Shown: positions 45,646 through 54,708, numbered from the stretch's first letter. The stretch is 64,000 nt of DNA from RHKX01 sp963743875 (GCA_963743875.1 CAVURM010000001.1:1240001-1304000); one strand, 5' to 3'. Notes: generated by a model from the sequence alone, not told the origin. Translations and numbers: made by a program.

Positions 45646-46377
45646 ATGAACCAACCGGCCCCGAAACGCGACGACCTGATCGATCTTCGGGGGGTCAGCC
45701 GTCACTACGAGATCGGCGGCGGCACCGTCAAGGCCCTCGACCAGGTCGACCTCGTGGTCGGTGCCGGCGAGTTCGTGGTGATCCTCGGCGCCTCTGGGAG
45801 CGGCAAGACAACGTTGCTGAACGTGATCGGCGCGCTCGACACGCCCACTGCCGGCACGGCGCTGATCGGCGGACGGGACATCACCCGAGCCTCCCGTCGC
45901 GAGCTGTTCGCGCTGCGACGCCACGAGATCGGCTTCATCTTCCAGAGCTTCAACCTCTTTCCCGGCCTGACCGCTCTCGAGAACGTGCAGTTCGGCGGCG
46001 AGGTCGCCGGCCACGGTGATGCCCGAGCGGCGGCGCTCGAGGTCCTCGAGCAGGTCGGGCTCGAAAGCCGCGTCAGCCACTTTCCGCACGAGCTCTCCGG
46101 GGGCGAGCAGCAACGGGTCGCAATCGCCCGAGCCCTGGCGGCCGGTAACCCGATCGTCCTCGCCGACGAGCCGACCGGCGAACTCGACTTCAGCACCGGA
46201 GTGCAGATTCTCGAACTGCTGCACGGCGTCACGCACACGGCCGGCACCGCCGTTCTCGTGGTGACCCACAACCGCGAGATCGCGCGCGTGGCCGATCGGA
46301 TCGTGGAGCTCTCGAGTGGGCGCATCGTCTCCGACGAGGCGAACGAGCCGGCGGCGATGGCCGACCTGCGCTGGTGA
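45646..46377 (+). CDS. ABC transporter ATP-binding protein (MacB/LolD type)
   Basis: 243 residues. Walker A ILGASGSGKTTLLN, Q-loop FIFQSFNLFPGLTALEN, signature LSGGEQQRVAIARAL, Walker B IVLADEPTGELDFSTG, and switch His in VVTHNREIA. The pattern (SFNLFPGLTALENV, ADEPTGELD) is the MacB/LolD mechanotransmission class. ATG at 45646 with an adjoining G-rich stretch and TACGGT 6 nt further up. Pairs with the FtsX-like permease 4 bp downstream. Confidence 0.93.
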   Translation: MNQPAPKRDDLIDLRGVSRHYEIGGGTVKALDQVDLVVGAGEFVVILGASGSGKTTLLNVIGALDTPTAGTALIGGRDITRASRRELFALRRHEIGFIFQSFNLFPGLTALENVQFGGEVAGHGDARAAALEVLEQVGLESRVSHFPHELSGGEQQRVAIARALAAGNPIVLADEPTGELDFSTGVQILELLHGVTHTAGTAVLVVTHNREIARVADRIVELSSGRIVSDEANEPAAMADLRW

Positions 46378-46381
46378 ACGA

Positions 46382-48862
46382 ATGACCCCCGGGCAGCGAT
46401 TCTGGCTGCGCTGGTCGTGGCGGGATCTCCGCAACCGCTGGCCTCTCGTCCTTGCGATCGGACTGCTGCTCGCCGGCGGCATCGGGCTCGCCGCTGGTCT
46501 CGCGAGCATGCGGGATTGGCGGGTCGCCTCCAATGACGCAAGCTATGCCGCCCTCAACGTCCACGACCTCAGGGTCGAGGCGGAGGAGGGGTCCTTCGCC
46601 CCGGCCGGCGCGCTCGCGCGGGCCGCGCGCAGAATCCCAGACGCGGATCAGATCTCGGCCGTCGCCGAGCGCCTGATCGTCCCCACCCAACTCGATGCCT
46701 CGTCATCAGCGGGAAAGCCGGTGATCACCCCCGGCGAGCTGATCGGGGTCGAGACCGTCCCCGAGCGGACCATCGGCGGCGTCGTGGTAACCGGCCCACC
46801 GGTGGATGCGATCGCCGTGAGTGGCGGCGAGGGCCTTCCGCCAGGCGGCAGACGCCCGGTCGGGCTGCTCGACCCCCAGTACGCGGAGGAGAACGGGATC
46901 GAACCACCCTCCCGGATCGAGATTGCCGGCGGCGGGTCGATCGATCTGGTCGGCCTCGGAAGCTCGCCCGAGACCTTCGTCGTGATCGGCCCCGGCGGTA
47001 GCTTCAGCGCCGAGTCGGAATTCGGGCCGGTCTTCGTCCCACTGCCGGCTGCCCAGCGGCTGGCCGGCCGAGTTGGTCAGGTCAACGACCTGGCGCTGTC
47101 GCTGCGGCCGGGAGCCGACCCCGATCGGATCGCGGCCCAGCTCGAGCGGCGCATCGGCAGGGAGCTGCCCGGCTTCGGAATGACGGTGACCGACATCGAA
47201 GCGATCGACGGGCGTCGGATTCTCTACGACGACGCCGACAATGATCAGCAGCTCTTCGACGTCTTTGCCTTCCTGATCCTCGCCGGCGCCGCGTTCGGCG
47301 CCTTCAACCTGATCAGCCGGACGATCGAGGCTCAACGCCGCGAAATCGGCATCGGCATGGCCCTCGGGGTCGAACGGAGCCGATTGGCGATCAGGCCGTT
47401 GCTGATGGGCCTCCAGATCGCCGTGACCGGAGTGGTTCTCGGCGTCGTGGTCGGCCTCGCCGTCAACGAGTGGCTTCGCAGCCTGCTCGCCGATCAGCTA
47501 CCGCTGCCGATCCTCGATACCGATCTGCGCGTGGGCAGCTTCGCCGAACGGGCCGGTATCGGCTTCGCGATCCCGCTGATAGCCGCGGGCTGGCCGGTTT
47601 GGCGCGGCCTCAGGGTCGATCCCATCGACGCGATCAGGGTCGGCTTCCGGGCATCACGGGGAGGCGGCCTCGCCCCGTTGCTGGCGCGAATCCCGCTGCC
47701 CGGCGGAAGCCTGGCACAGATGCCGCCTCGCAACGTGCTGCGAGCACCGCGCCGCACCCTGCTGACCGTGCTGGCCAGCGGCGCCGTCATCGCCGTCGCG
47801 GTCTCGATGTCGGGAATGCTCGACTCCTTCAACGCCACCGTGGATCGCAACGTGGCCGAGGAGCTGCGGACGGCCCCGGACCGGCTCTCGGTGACGTTGG
47901 ATCGCTTCCGGGCGGCCGACGATCCCGCGGTGAGGTCCCTGAGCGGAGCGTCGGTGGCCGCGACCACCGACGCCAAGCTGAGGATTCCCGCAGAGCTCAG
48001 CAGTGCCGGCGGGGAGCGAATCGACGTTGTCGTTGAGACGATTCCGGCAGACTCACCGGTCTGGCTGCCCCGCGCCTCGGAGGGTCGGCTGCCGCAGGGA
48101 TCCGACGAGGTGCTGATCGCGGCGAGCGCCGCCGAGGACCTGGGCGTCGAACCCGGCGATCGGATCACGCTGACCCACCCGCATCGGGTCGGCCCGGATC
48201 AGTTCGTCCCGGCGATGACTACGGTCCAGGTGAGCGGCATCCATCCGGATCCGTTCCGCTTCCCCGTCTACATGAATGCCGACGCTGCTTCGACGTTCGG
48301 GTTGAGCGGCCAGGTCAATGCGATCGATGTCGTGCCCCCCTCCGACGTCGGAGGGGGCGCGGCCGAGCGAGCGCTGATCCGGATGCCGGGTGTCGCCTCG
48401 ATCGAGTCGGCATCGACGTTGAGTGACGCGCTCGACGAAGGCCTGGACGAATTCGCATCGATCATCTGGGTTGTGGTCGTGATCGCCATCGTGCTCGTGC
48501 TCCTGATTGCCTTCAACTCGACTGCGATCAACGCCGAGGAGCGCGCCCGTGAGTACGCAACGATGTTCGCCTACGGGCTGCCGGTCAGGACGGTGTTGCG
48601 CCTCGCGGTCGTCGAGAGCCTGATCATCGGCGTGCTGGCCACCGCGGTCGGCGTGGCGCTTGGCTTCGTGATCCTCGGCTGGGTCGTGAACGTCAGCCTC
48701 GAGGAGGTGTTGCCAGAACTCGGGGTGGTCAGCTCCCTGTCCTTCGGGACAGTCCTCCTGGCGGCGATTTCAGGAGCCGGGGCGATGGCTTTCGCCCCGC
48801 TGCTGACGGTCCGCCGACTGCGCAGGATGGACGTCCCCTCCACCCTGCGGGTGGTCGAGTGA
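46382..48862 (+). CDS. FtsX-like ABC transporter permease
   Basis: 826 residues with the duplicated MacB-permease layout: TM1 near 20-40 (WPLVLAIGLLLAGGIGLAAGL), large extracytoplasmic domain, FtsX core LILAGAAFGAFNLISRTIEAQRREIGIGMALGVERSRLAIRPLL, then a second half with LLTVLASGAVIAVAVSMSGM, another external domain, and VVVVIAIVLVLLIAFNSTAINAEERAREYATMFAYGLPVRTVLR. Probable exporter or extractor of a lipid, lipoprotein or peptide. Lies between the ribosomal genes in the opposite orientation. Confidence 0.9.
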   Translation: MTPGQRFWLRWSWRDLRNRWPLVLAIGLLLAGGIGLAAGLASMRDWRVASNDASYAALNVHDLRVEAEEGSFAPAGALARAARRIPDADQISAVAERLIVPTQLDASSSAGKPVITPGELIGVETVPERTIGGVVVTGPPVDAIAVSGGEGLPPGGRRPVGLLDPQYAEENGIEPPSRIEIAGGGSIDLVGLGSSPETFVVIGPGGSFSAESEFGPVFVPLPAAQRLAGRVGQVNDLALSLRPGADPDRIAAQLERRIGRELPGFGMTVTDIEAIDGRRILYDDADNDQQLFDVFAFLILAGAAFGAFNLISRTIEAQRREIGIGMALGVERSRLAIRPLLMGLQIAVTGVVLGVVVGLAVNEWLRSLLADQLPLPILDTDLRVGSFAERAGIGFAIPLIAAGWPVWRGLRVDPIDAIRVGFRASRGGGLAPLLARIPLPGGSLAQMPPRNVLRAPRRTLLTVLASGAVIAVAVSMSGMLDSFNATVDRNVAEELRTAPDRLSVTLDRFRAADDPAVRSLSGASVAATTDAKLRIPAELSSAGGERIDVVVETIPADSPVWLPRASEGRLPQGSDEVLIAASAAEDLGVEPGDRITLTHPHRVGPDQFVPAMTTVQVSGIHPDPFRFPVYMNADAASTFGLSGQVNAIDVVPPSDVGGGAAERALIRMPGVASIESASTLSDALDEGLDEFASIIWVVVVIAIVLVLLIAFNSTAINAEERAREYATMFAYGLPVRTVLRLAVVESLIIGVLATAVGVALGFVILGWVVNVSLEEVLPELGVVSSLSFGTVLLAAISGAGAMAFAPLLTVRRLRRMDVPSTLRVVE

Positions 48863-48890
48863 GGCCGGACGCCCCCGGCGGGCGAGGCGG

Positions 48891-49646
48891 TCAGTCCTCG
48901 TGCCAGGGGGTGAGGATGCGCGGACCTTCCTTGCCGACCGCCACGGTGAACTCGAAGTGGGCGGCGAGGGAGCCGTCCTCGGAGTAGACGGCCCAGTTGT
49001 CGGAACCCATGCGGATCTCCGGCGAGCCGATGTTGACCATCGGCTCGATCGCGAAGGTCATCCCCTCCTCGAGCAGCGGCCCCTTGCCGCGCTCGCCGTA
49101 GTTGGGGATCTGCGGGTCCTCGTGCATACGGCGGCCGATCCCGTGGCCGACGAGGCTTCGGATCACACCGAGCCCGTCCGCATCGACCCGGGCCTGGATC
49201 GCAGCGGAGATGTCTCCGAGGTGATTGCCGGCCCTCGCCTCGGCGATCCCCTTGAAGAGGGAGTCCCTGGTCGTCTCCAGGAGCTGCACGGCCGGCTCGG
49301 CGACCGGGCCGATCGGGATGGTGAAGGCGGCGTCGGCAACCCAGCCGTCGAGGGTGACGCCGACGTCGAGCGAGATCAGGTCCCCGCGCTTGAGCTCGTA
49401 GGAGCCGGGGATCCCGTGGACGACCATCGAATTCGGCGAAGCGCAGATCGAGCCCGGAAAGCCGTTGTAGCCCTTGAACGCGGCCTCGGCGCCCTGCGAG
49501 CGGATGAACTTCTCAGCGGCCAGATCGAGATCCATGGTCGTCACGCCCGGGCGGGCGCTCTTCTTCAGCATCTTCAGGCAGCGGACGAGGATGTCTCCCG
49601 CCTCCGCCATCTTGTCGACCTGCTCCGGGGTCTTGGCGACGATCAA
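48891..49646 (-). CDS. map: Methionine aminopeptidase, type I
   Basis: 251 residues from a TTG at 49646 (MIVAKTPEQVDKMAEAGDILV). Metal-binding residues are seen in SLDVGVTLDGWVADAAFTI (two Asp), GHGIGRRMHEDPQIPNYG (His), and EEGMTFAIEPMV and the final HFEFTVAV (two Glu). Removes the initiator Met. The start is 8 bp after the adk stop, and the N-terminus matches the usual MAP start; an ATG near codon 15 would cut it. Confidence 0.93.
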   Translation of the reverse strand: MIVAKTPEQVDKMAEAGDILVRCLKMLKKSARPGVTTMDLDLAAEKFIRSQGAEAAFKGYNGFPGSICASPNSMVVHGIPGSYELKRGDLISLDVGVTLDGWVADAAFTIPIGPVAEPAVQLLETTRDSLFKGIAEARAGNHLGDISAAIQARVDADGLGVIRSLVGHGIGRRMHEDPQIPNYGERGKGPLLEEGMTFAIEPMVNIGSPEIRMGSDNWAVYSEDGSLAAHFEFTVAVGKEGPRILTPWHED

Positions 49647-49654
49647 GGCGGTGC

Positions 49655-50329
49655 TCAGAGCTCTTCTTCCATTCGCAGCGTCGCCAGCAGCGCCCGGATC
49701 CGGTTGGAGACCTCGTCGGGCTCGAGCGAGCCGTCGACGCGCTTGAGGACCCCGCGCTCCTCGTAGAAGGCGACCAGCGGCTTGGTCTTCTCGTGATAGG
49801 TCTCGAGCCGGTGGCGGATGACCTCGGGCTTGTCGTCGTCGCGAACGATCAGGCGCGCCCCGCAGATGTCGCAGACGCCCTCGTTCTTGGGCGGGTCGAA
49901 GTCGACATGGAAGATGTGGCCGTTCTTGGCGCACGTACGCCGGCCGCCGAGGCGGCGGATGACCTCCTCGTCGGCGACTTCGATCAGGACCGCGGCGGTG
50001 ATTTTCCGGCCGAGCCCGTCCATCGCCTCGCCGAGAGCCTCCGCCTGAGCAACCGTGCGGGGGAATCCGTCGAGGATGAAGCCGTCGGCGGCTTCGTGCT
50101 GCTGAACCCGTTCGCCGATCACGCCGATGATCACCTCGTCGGGCACGAGGTCGCCTCGATCCATGTACTCCTTGGCGTCCCGGCCGATCTCGGTGCCGTC
50201 CTTGACCGCATTGCGAAGAATGTCGCCGGTCGCGTAGTACGGCAGGCGGAAGTCCTCTTGCAGGCGCTCTCCCTGGGTTCCCTTTCCGGACCCGGGGGGT
50301 CCGAGCAAGATCAGATTCAGCTCAGGCAC
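49655..50329 (-). CDS. adk: Adenylate kinase
   Basis: 224 residues from a GTG at 50329. P-loop LLGPPGSGKGTQ, YYATGDILRN, DGFPRTVAQAEAL, and a zinc-binding lid CAKNGHIFHVDFDPPKNEGVCDICGARL (Cys/His/Cys/Cys). Interconverts AMP, ADP and ATP. Usual position between secY and map; here separated from secY by 300 bp. Confidence 0.95.
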   Translation of the reverse strand: MPELNLILLGPPGSGKGTQGERLQEDFRLPYYATGDILRNAVKDGTEIGRDAKEYMDRGDLVPDEVIIGVIGERVQQHEAADGFILDGFPRTVAQAEALGEAMDGLGRKITAAVLIEVADEEVIRRLGGRRTCAKNGHIFHVDFDPPKNEGVCDICGARLIVRDDDKPEVIRHRLETYHEKTKPLVAFYEERGVLKRVDGSLEPDEVSNRIRALLATLRMEEEL

Positions 50330-50440
50330 GACCGTGCAGGCTACCCGTTCGCCGGAAATCGCCGGTTTGCGAGGATCCTCAGGGTCCGAGTTCCGGAATG
50401 GCACAGGCGAGGCACCATGGCAAGGCTAACCCGCGGTCAA

Positions 50441-50477
50441 TGGCGGATTTCCACTGGCATTCAGTGAATTTCCGCCA
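50441..50477. repeat. Imperfect inverted repeat upstream of adk
   Basis: TGGCGGA (50441-50447) / TCCGCCA (50471-50477) with inner CACTG/CAGTG, separated by AT-richer bases than the surroundings. Lies in the secY-adk gap, before the adk start. Possible regulatory hairpin. Confidence 0.5.
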
Positions 50478-50529
50478 CTGACGCTACGCCAGCCGCCGAA
50501 GACGGTTACGAGGGCCCGCCCGGCGCAGA

Positions 50530-50629
50530 AACCTCTCGAGGGGTCGAGGGGTGGAGGTACCGCCGACACTCAGTGCGAGCGAAGCGAGTGCGGAGGCGGT
50601 GCCTCTGCCGCTCGGCCCCTCTCGTGGGA
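50530..50629 (-). repeat. Post-stop hairpin block, family 2, copy D
   Basis: On the minus strand it begins directly after the secY stop (CCCACGAGAGGGGCCGAGCG). Arms 50550-50564 and 50595-50609, with stem bases different from copies A-C but still paired, surround the loop with CACTCGCTTCGCTCG. No tandem units beyond one. With the hairpin at 50441 it accounts for the 300-bp gap between secY and adk; no gene seen there. Confidence 0.8.
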
Positions 50630-51898
50630 CTACTTGAGGAAGCCCTCGTAATTGCGCATCATCAACTGCGCCTCGAGTTGCTTGACCGTGTCCAGGGCCA
50701 CGCCGACCACGATCAGCAGCGAGGTACCGCCGAAGAAGAAGTTGGCGGAGGTCTGGTTGATCAGGATCGTCGGCAGCGCGGCGACCGCGCCGAGGTAGAG
50801 GGCGCCGGCGAAGGTGAGCCTGGAGAGGATCCGGTCCAGGTATTCGGCGGTAGGTCGGCCGGGTCTGACGCCGGGGATGAATCCGCCGTACTTCTTCAGG
50901 TTGTCGGCCTGATCGACGGGGTTGAACGTGACCGCCGTATAGAAGTAGGTGAAGATGATGATGAAGAAGACCTCGCCGACGATGTAGGCCCAGGCGCCCG
51001 GGCTGAAGAAGGCCGCGAAGTCGAGGGCGAGCGGTGTGTTTAGGAGCTGGCCGACGGTCGGCGGGAAGGCCATGATCGAGGCCGCGAAGATGACCGGGAT
51101 CACTCCCGCCATGTTCACGCGCAGGGGCAGATAGCTCGATCCGCCCGTGGTCATCTTGCGCCCGACGACGCGCTTGGCGTACTGAACGGGTATTCGTCGC
51201 TGCCCTTCCTGGATGAAGACGATGCCGACGATCACGGCGAGCGCGACGAACGGCATCATCACGACGAAGACCTGATCGGGGTTGTTCCACCAGGCCGAGA
51301 TCCCGTTCGGGATGCCGGAGGCGATCGAGGCGAAGATCATCAACGAGATGCCGTTGCCGACGCCGTTCTGGGTGATCAGCTCACCGAGCCACATGACGAG
51401 CACGGTGCCGGCAGTCAGACAGGTCACCATCAGCATCAGCTTGGCGAAGGTGAGATCGCCGACGACGCTCTCGCCGGAGCTGCCGAAGGACTGGAAGAGG
51501 AAGACGTAACCGAGCGACTGCAGGGCCGCCAGCAGCACGGTCAGGTACCGCGTGTACTGGGTGATCTTCTGTTGGCCGACCTCGCCCTCCTTGGAGAGCT
51601 TCTCCAGCGACGGCACGACCACCGTCAGCAGCTGGAGGATGATCGAGGCCGTGATGTAGGGCATGATCCCGAGCGCGAATAGCGACAGGCGCGAGAGGCT
51701 GCCGCCGCTGAACAGGTTCAGGAAGCCGAGGATGTTCGAGCCGGCGAAGTTGTCCTGGATGTCGGCGAGAGCGTCTGCCTCGACCCCGGGAACCGGGATG
51801 TAGGAGCCGAGGCGGTAGAGCGCCAGCATCGCCGCCGTGAAGGCGAGCTTGCGTCGGATCTCGGGGATCGCGAATGCGTTTCCGAGGACCTTGAGCAC
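50630..51898 (-). CDS. secY: Preprotein translocase subunit SecY
   Basis: 422 residues, ten TM helices. MLKVLGNAFAIPEIRRKLAFTAAMLALYRLGSYIPVPG with plug region, GIMPYITASIILQLLTVVVPSLE, QNGVGNGISLMIFASI, cytoplasmic loops IPVQYAKRVVGRKMTTGGSSYLPLRVN and GGFIPGVRPGRPTAEYLDRILSRLT, and the C-terminal VGVALDTVKQLEAQLMMRNYEGFLK. Channel for protein export. Follows rplO by 3 bp. Confidence 0.97.
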   Translation of the reverse strand: MLKVLGNAFAIPEIRRKLAFTAAMLALYRLGSYIPVPGVEADALADIQDNFAGSNILGFLNLFSGGSLSRLSLFALGIMPYITASIILQLLTVVVPSLEKLSKEGEVGQQKITQYTRYLTVLLAALQSLGYVFLFQSFGSSGESVVGDLTFAKLMLMVTCLTAGTVLVMWLGELITQNGVGNGISLMIFASIASGIPNGISAWWNNPDQVFVVMMPFVALAVIVGIVFIQEGQRRIPVQYAKRVVGRKMTTGGSSYLPLRVNMAGVIPVIFAASIMAFPPTVGQLLNTPLALDFAAFFSPGAWAYIVGEVFFIIIFTYFYTAVTFNPVDQADNLKKYGGFIPGVRPGRPTAEYLDRILSRLTFAGALYLGAVAALPTILINQTSANFFFGGTSLLIVVGVALDTVKQLEAQLMMRNYEGFLK

Positions 51899-51901
51899 TG
51901 T

Positions 51902-52393
51902 CTACTCGATGACTTCGGCGGTCCCGCCGGCGGCCTCGATCTTCTCGACCGCCTTGGCGCTGAAGCCGTGGGCCCTGACGGTGAGCTTCTTCGTCAGCTC
52001 GCCGTTGCCGAGGATCTTGACCGGGTGCTTGCGGGTCGCGAGGCCGGCGGCCTTGAGCGACTCGGGGGTGACTTCGGAGCCCGCGTCGAAGCGCTCTTCG
52101 AGCGTCGCCAGGTTGACCGGCTGCGTGTGAGTCCGGAACGGCTCGAACGGCATCGACATCTTCTTGTTCGGTCCGCGCAGCTTCCGCATCCGCATGTGGA
52201 TCGGGTTCTGGCCGCCCTCCATGCCGTACTTGCGGGTGGCGCCGGCGCGGGCGTTCTGACCCTTGTGGCCGCGACCGGAGGTCTTGCCCATGCCGGAACC
52301 GTGCCCGCGACCGACGCGCTTGCGGTTCTTGCGGGTTCCGGGCTTCGGGGTCAGGTTCTCGAGGCCGACGTCCTCTGGCTCGATGCGCGCCAT
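51902..52393 (-). CDS. rplO: 50S ribosomal protein L15
   Basis: 163 residues: NLTPKPGTRKNRKRVGRGHGSGMGKTSGRGHKGQNARAGATRKYGMEGGQNPIHMRMRKLRG and the C-terminal VRAHGFSAKAVEKIEAAGGTAEVIE. Start overlaps the rpmD stop by one nt. Confidence 0.97.
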   Translation of the reverse strand: MARIEPEDVGLENLTPKPGTRKNRKRVGRGHGSGMGKTSGRGHKGQNARAGATRKYGMEGGQNPIHMRMRKLRGPNKKMSMPFEPFRTHTQPVNLATLEERFDAGSEVTPESLKAAGLATRKHPVKILGNGELTKKLTVRAHGFSAKAVEKIEAAGGTAEVIE

Positions 52394-52584
52394 CAGGAGG
52401 CCTTCCCGGCGTCTTCGATCGAGACCAGGTGGTCAACCTTGCGCAGCAGACCGCGGGTGTGCTCGTCGTCCTTGCGGGTCACCGACTTGCCGATCCGACC
52501 CAGCTTGAGGGTGCGGAGGGTGTCGCGCTGGCGCGGGTTGGAGCCGGTCGTCGACCGAACCTGCTTGATCAGGAGATCAGCCAT
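52393..52584 (-). CDS. rpmD: 50S ribosomal protein L30
   Basis: 63 residues: MADLLIKQVRSTTGSNPRQRDTLRTLKLGRIGKSVTRKDDEHTRGLLRKVDHLVSIED, a complete L30. Begins 8 nt inside the rpsE end and overlaps rplO by one nt. Confidence 0.96.
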   Translation of the reverse strand: MADLLIKQVRSTTGSNPRQRDTLRTLKLGRIGKSVTRKDDEHTRGLLRKVDHLVSIEDAGKAS

Positions 52585-53281
52585 TGGATGGCTCCTCGGC
52601 GGGCTTGTCCCCGGCGCCGGCGCCCTCGGCCACGGGCTTCGCCTCAGCGGGGGCCTCTGCCGGTGCTTCGGCCTTGGTCGGCTCCGCGGGAGCCTCCTCG
52701 GTCGCGACCGCAACCGGGTCGACGGCGTTGGGGTCGTCGGCGTCGACCGCCTTCTTGGCGTCCTTGGGAATACCGAGCACCTGGCGGATCGTCAGGCCCC
52801 GCAGCTCGGCGACGTCCTCGGGCTTGCGCAGGCCGCGCAGTCCCTCCATCGTCGCCTTCACCTGGTTGATCGGGTTGTTGGTGCCGATCGACTTCGTCAG
52901 CACGTCGCGGATTCCACCGAGCTCGAGCACTGCGCGGACGCCGCCGCCGGCGATCACGCCGGTTCCCTCGCTGGCCGGGCGCAGGACGACGTGTCCGGCG
53001 CCGAAGCGTCCGATGATGCGATGGGGAAGCGTCTGCCCGTACTTGGGGACCCGGATCAGGTCCTTGCGGGCGTTCTCGACAGCCTTCTGGATCGCAAGCG
53101 GAACCTCGCGGGCTTTGCCGTAGCCGATGCCGACCACGTCGTTCTCGTCGCCGACGGCGACCAGCGCCGTGAACGAGAAGCGACGACCGCCCTTGACGAC
53201 CTTCGCCACGCGGTTGATCTCGATCACTCGCTCCTGCAGGTCTAGGCCCTGCGGACTAACTCTTTCGACGTCTGTACTCAT
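52577..53281 (-). CDS. rpsE: 30S ribosomal protein S5 with long C-terminal tail
   Basis: 234 residues. Core: LQERVIEINRVAKVVKGGRRFSFTALVAVGDENDVVGIGYGKAREVPLAIQKAVENARKDL, and PASEGTGVIAGGGVRAVLELGGIRDVLTKSIGTNNPINQVKATMEGL. After about residue 175 a 60-residue Ala/Pro/Glu/Lys-rich tail (KAEAPAEAPAEAKPVAEG) follows that most S5 proteins lack. Decoding-fidelity protein. Confidence 0.96.
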   Translation of the reverse strand: MSTDVERVSPQGLDLQERVIEINRVAKVVKGGRRFSFTALVAVGDENDVVGIGYGKAREVPLAIQKAVENARKDLIRVPKYGQTLPHRIIGRFGAGHVVLRPASEGTGVIAGGGVRAVLELGGIRDVLTKSIGTNNPINQVKATMEGLRGLRKPEDVAELRGLTIRQVLGIPKDAKKAVDADDPNAVDPVAVATEEAPAEPTKAEAPAEAPAEAKPVAEGAGAGDKPAEEPSNG

Positions 53282-53351
53282 CAGCTCCTGGCTCGTTCAG
53301 TTTCAAGTGGGTTGGTGTTCAAGTGTCTCTGTAGCTCTTCGATCCCGCGGA

Positions 53352-53705
53352 TCAGAATTGCAGGCCGCCCTCGCGGGCTCCTTCGGCAAGCGCCGCGACC
53401 TGCCCGTGGAAACGGTAGCCGCCGCGATCGAAGACGCAGGTCTCGACTCCCGCCTTCTTGGCCCGCTCGGCGATCAGCTCACCGGCCTTCTTGGCCCGAT
53501 CGGAGCCGCCGAGCTTACGCACATCGTCCTCGCTCCAACTCGCCTGGGCGATCGTGTGGCCCTTGTCGTCGTCGATCAGCTGCGCGTACAGGCCGCGGTT
53601 GGAGCGGTAGACGGCCAGGCGGGGACACTCCGCGCTGCCGCGGATCTTCGCCCTGACACGCCGACGCCGGCGAAGCCTTCTCTGTTGTGCTGTCTTGACT
53701 GCCAT
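53352..53705 (-). CDS. rplR: 50S ribosomal protein L18
   Basis: 117 residues: basic N-terminus KTAQQRRLRRRRRVRAKIRGSAECPRLAVYRSNRGLYAQLIDDDKGHTIAQAS and the end FDRGGYRFHGQVAALAEGAREGGLQF. 5S rRNA-binding. Between rplF and rpsE, 70 bp before the latter. Confidence 0.96.
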   Translation of the reverse strand: MAVKTAQQRRLRRRRRVRAKIRGSAECPRLAVYRSNRGLYAQLIDDDKGHTIAQASWSEDDVRKLGGSDRAKKAGELIAERAKKAGVETCVFDRGGYRFHGQVAALAEGAREGGLQF

Positions 53706-53729
53706 AAGAAACTCCTGGTACCCGGTGGC

Positions 53730-54263
53730 TTAGGCCCGCTTACCGACCTTGCGACGGACGACCTCGTCGGCATAGCGCACGCCCTTGCCCTTGTAGGGCT
53801 CCGGCGGGCGATGGCGGCGGATCTGAGCGGCCGTCTCTCCGACGAGCTGCTTGTCGATGCCGCGAACGATGATCTCGGTCGGCTGCGGCACCTCGAAGTC
53901 GATCCCGTCGGGAGCCTTCACGCTGACCGGATGGGAGAAGCCGAGTGAGAGCTCGAGCGCCTTGCCCTGGGGCTTTGCACGGTAGCCGACGCCCTGGATC
54001 TGCAGGCGCTTCTCGAAGCCGTTGGTGACGCCCTCGACCATGTTGGCGATCAGGCTTCGCGTCAATCCGTGCAGGGCGCGATGCTCGCCGCGATTGGTCG
54101 GGCGGGCGACGGTCAGCACGCCCTCGTCGAGCTTGACCTCCATGGCCGTGCTGACCTGCTGGGTGAGCTCGCCCTTGGGGCCGTTGACGGTCACGCGCCC
54201 AGGGGCGATGTCCACGGTGACTCCCGCGGGGATCTCGACTGGCTTGTTTCCGATTCGGCTCAT
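53730..54263 (-). CDS. rplF: 50S ribosomal protein L6
   Basis: 177 residues: MSRIGNKPVEIPAGVTVDIAPGRVTVNGPKGELTQQVS, ALHGLTRSLIANMVEGVTNGFEKRLQIQGVGYRAKPQGKALELSLGFSHPV and PPEPYKGKGVRYADEVVRRKVGKRA. Complete two-domain L6. Confidence 0.97.
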   Translation of the reverse strand: MSRIGNKPVEIPAGVTVDIAPGRVTVNGPKGELTQQVSTAMEVKLDEGVLTVARPTNRGEHRALHGLTRSLIANMVEGVTNGFEKRLQIQGVGYRAKPQGKALELSLGFSHPVSVKAPDGIDFEVPQPTEIIVRGIDKQLVGETAAQIRRHRPPEPYKGKGVRYADEVVRRKVGKRA

Positions 54264-54311
54264 TGCTCGCTCTGTTCGTTACTCGCTTGGACTACCTGAT
54301 GACCCGCCGGG

Positions 54312-54708
54312 CTACCAGACGTAGGCGACCACTTCGCCGCCGACGCCCTTCTCCTTGGCCTCGTGGCCGGTCATCACGCCAACCGAGGTCGAGATGATCG
54401 CAGTGCCCATGCCGCCCTGCACCCTGGGGACCGTGGTTCCGCCGACGTAGCGGCGGCGGCCCGGTCGCGAGATCCGCTTCATCCCGTTGATCACGGGGTC
54501 GCGGTCCTCGGTGTACTTGAGCTTGATCTTGATCGATTCCCCGACCGCGTTCGGCTCCACCTCGTAGCTGTTGACGTAGCCCTGCTCGACGAGGATCCGC
54601 GTCATCTCCTTCTTCAGGCGCGATGAGGGGATCTCGACCTCGGGGTGGTCGGCGCGCAGCGCGTTGCGGACGCGGGTCAGGTAATCGGCTATCGGGTCGG
54701 TACAGCAT
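54312..54708 (-). CDS. rpsH: 30S ribosomal protein S8, with a one-base frameshift near the start
   Basis: Most of S8 is in one frame: TDPIADYLTRVRNALRADHPEVEIPSSRLKKEMTRILVEQGYVNSYEVEP... to GGEVVAYVW. No start codon precedes TDPIAD in that frame. The ATG at 54708 lies one base out: ATG-CTG-T-ACC-GAC. Removing that T gives MLTDPIADYL, the expected N-terminus, and a normal 131-residue S8. As rpsH is essential, a sequencing or assembly error is likeliest. The in-frame part from the ATG at 54605 alone would lack a third of the protein. Confidence 0.9.
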
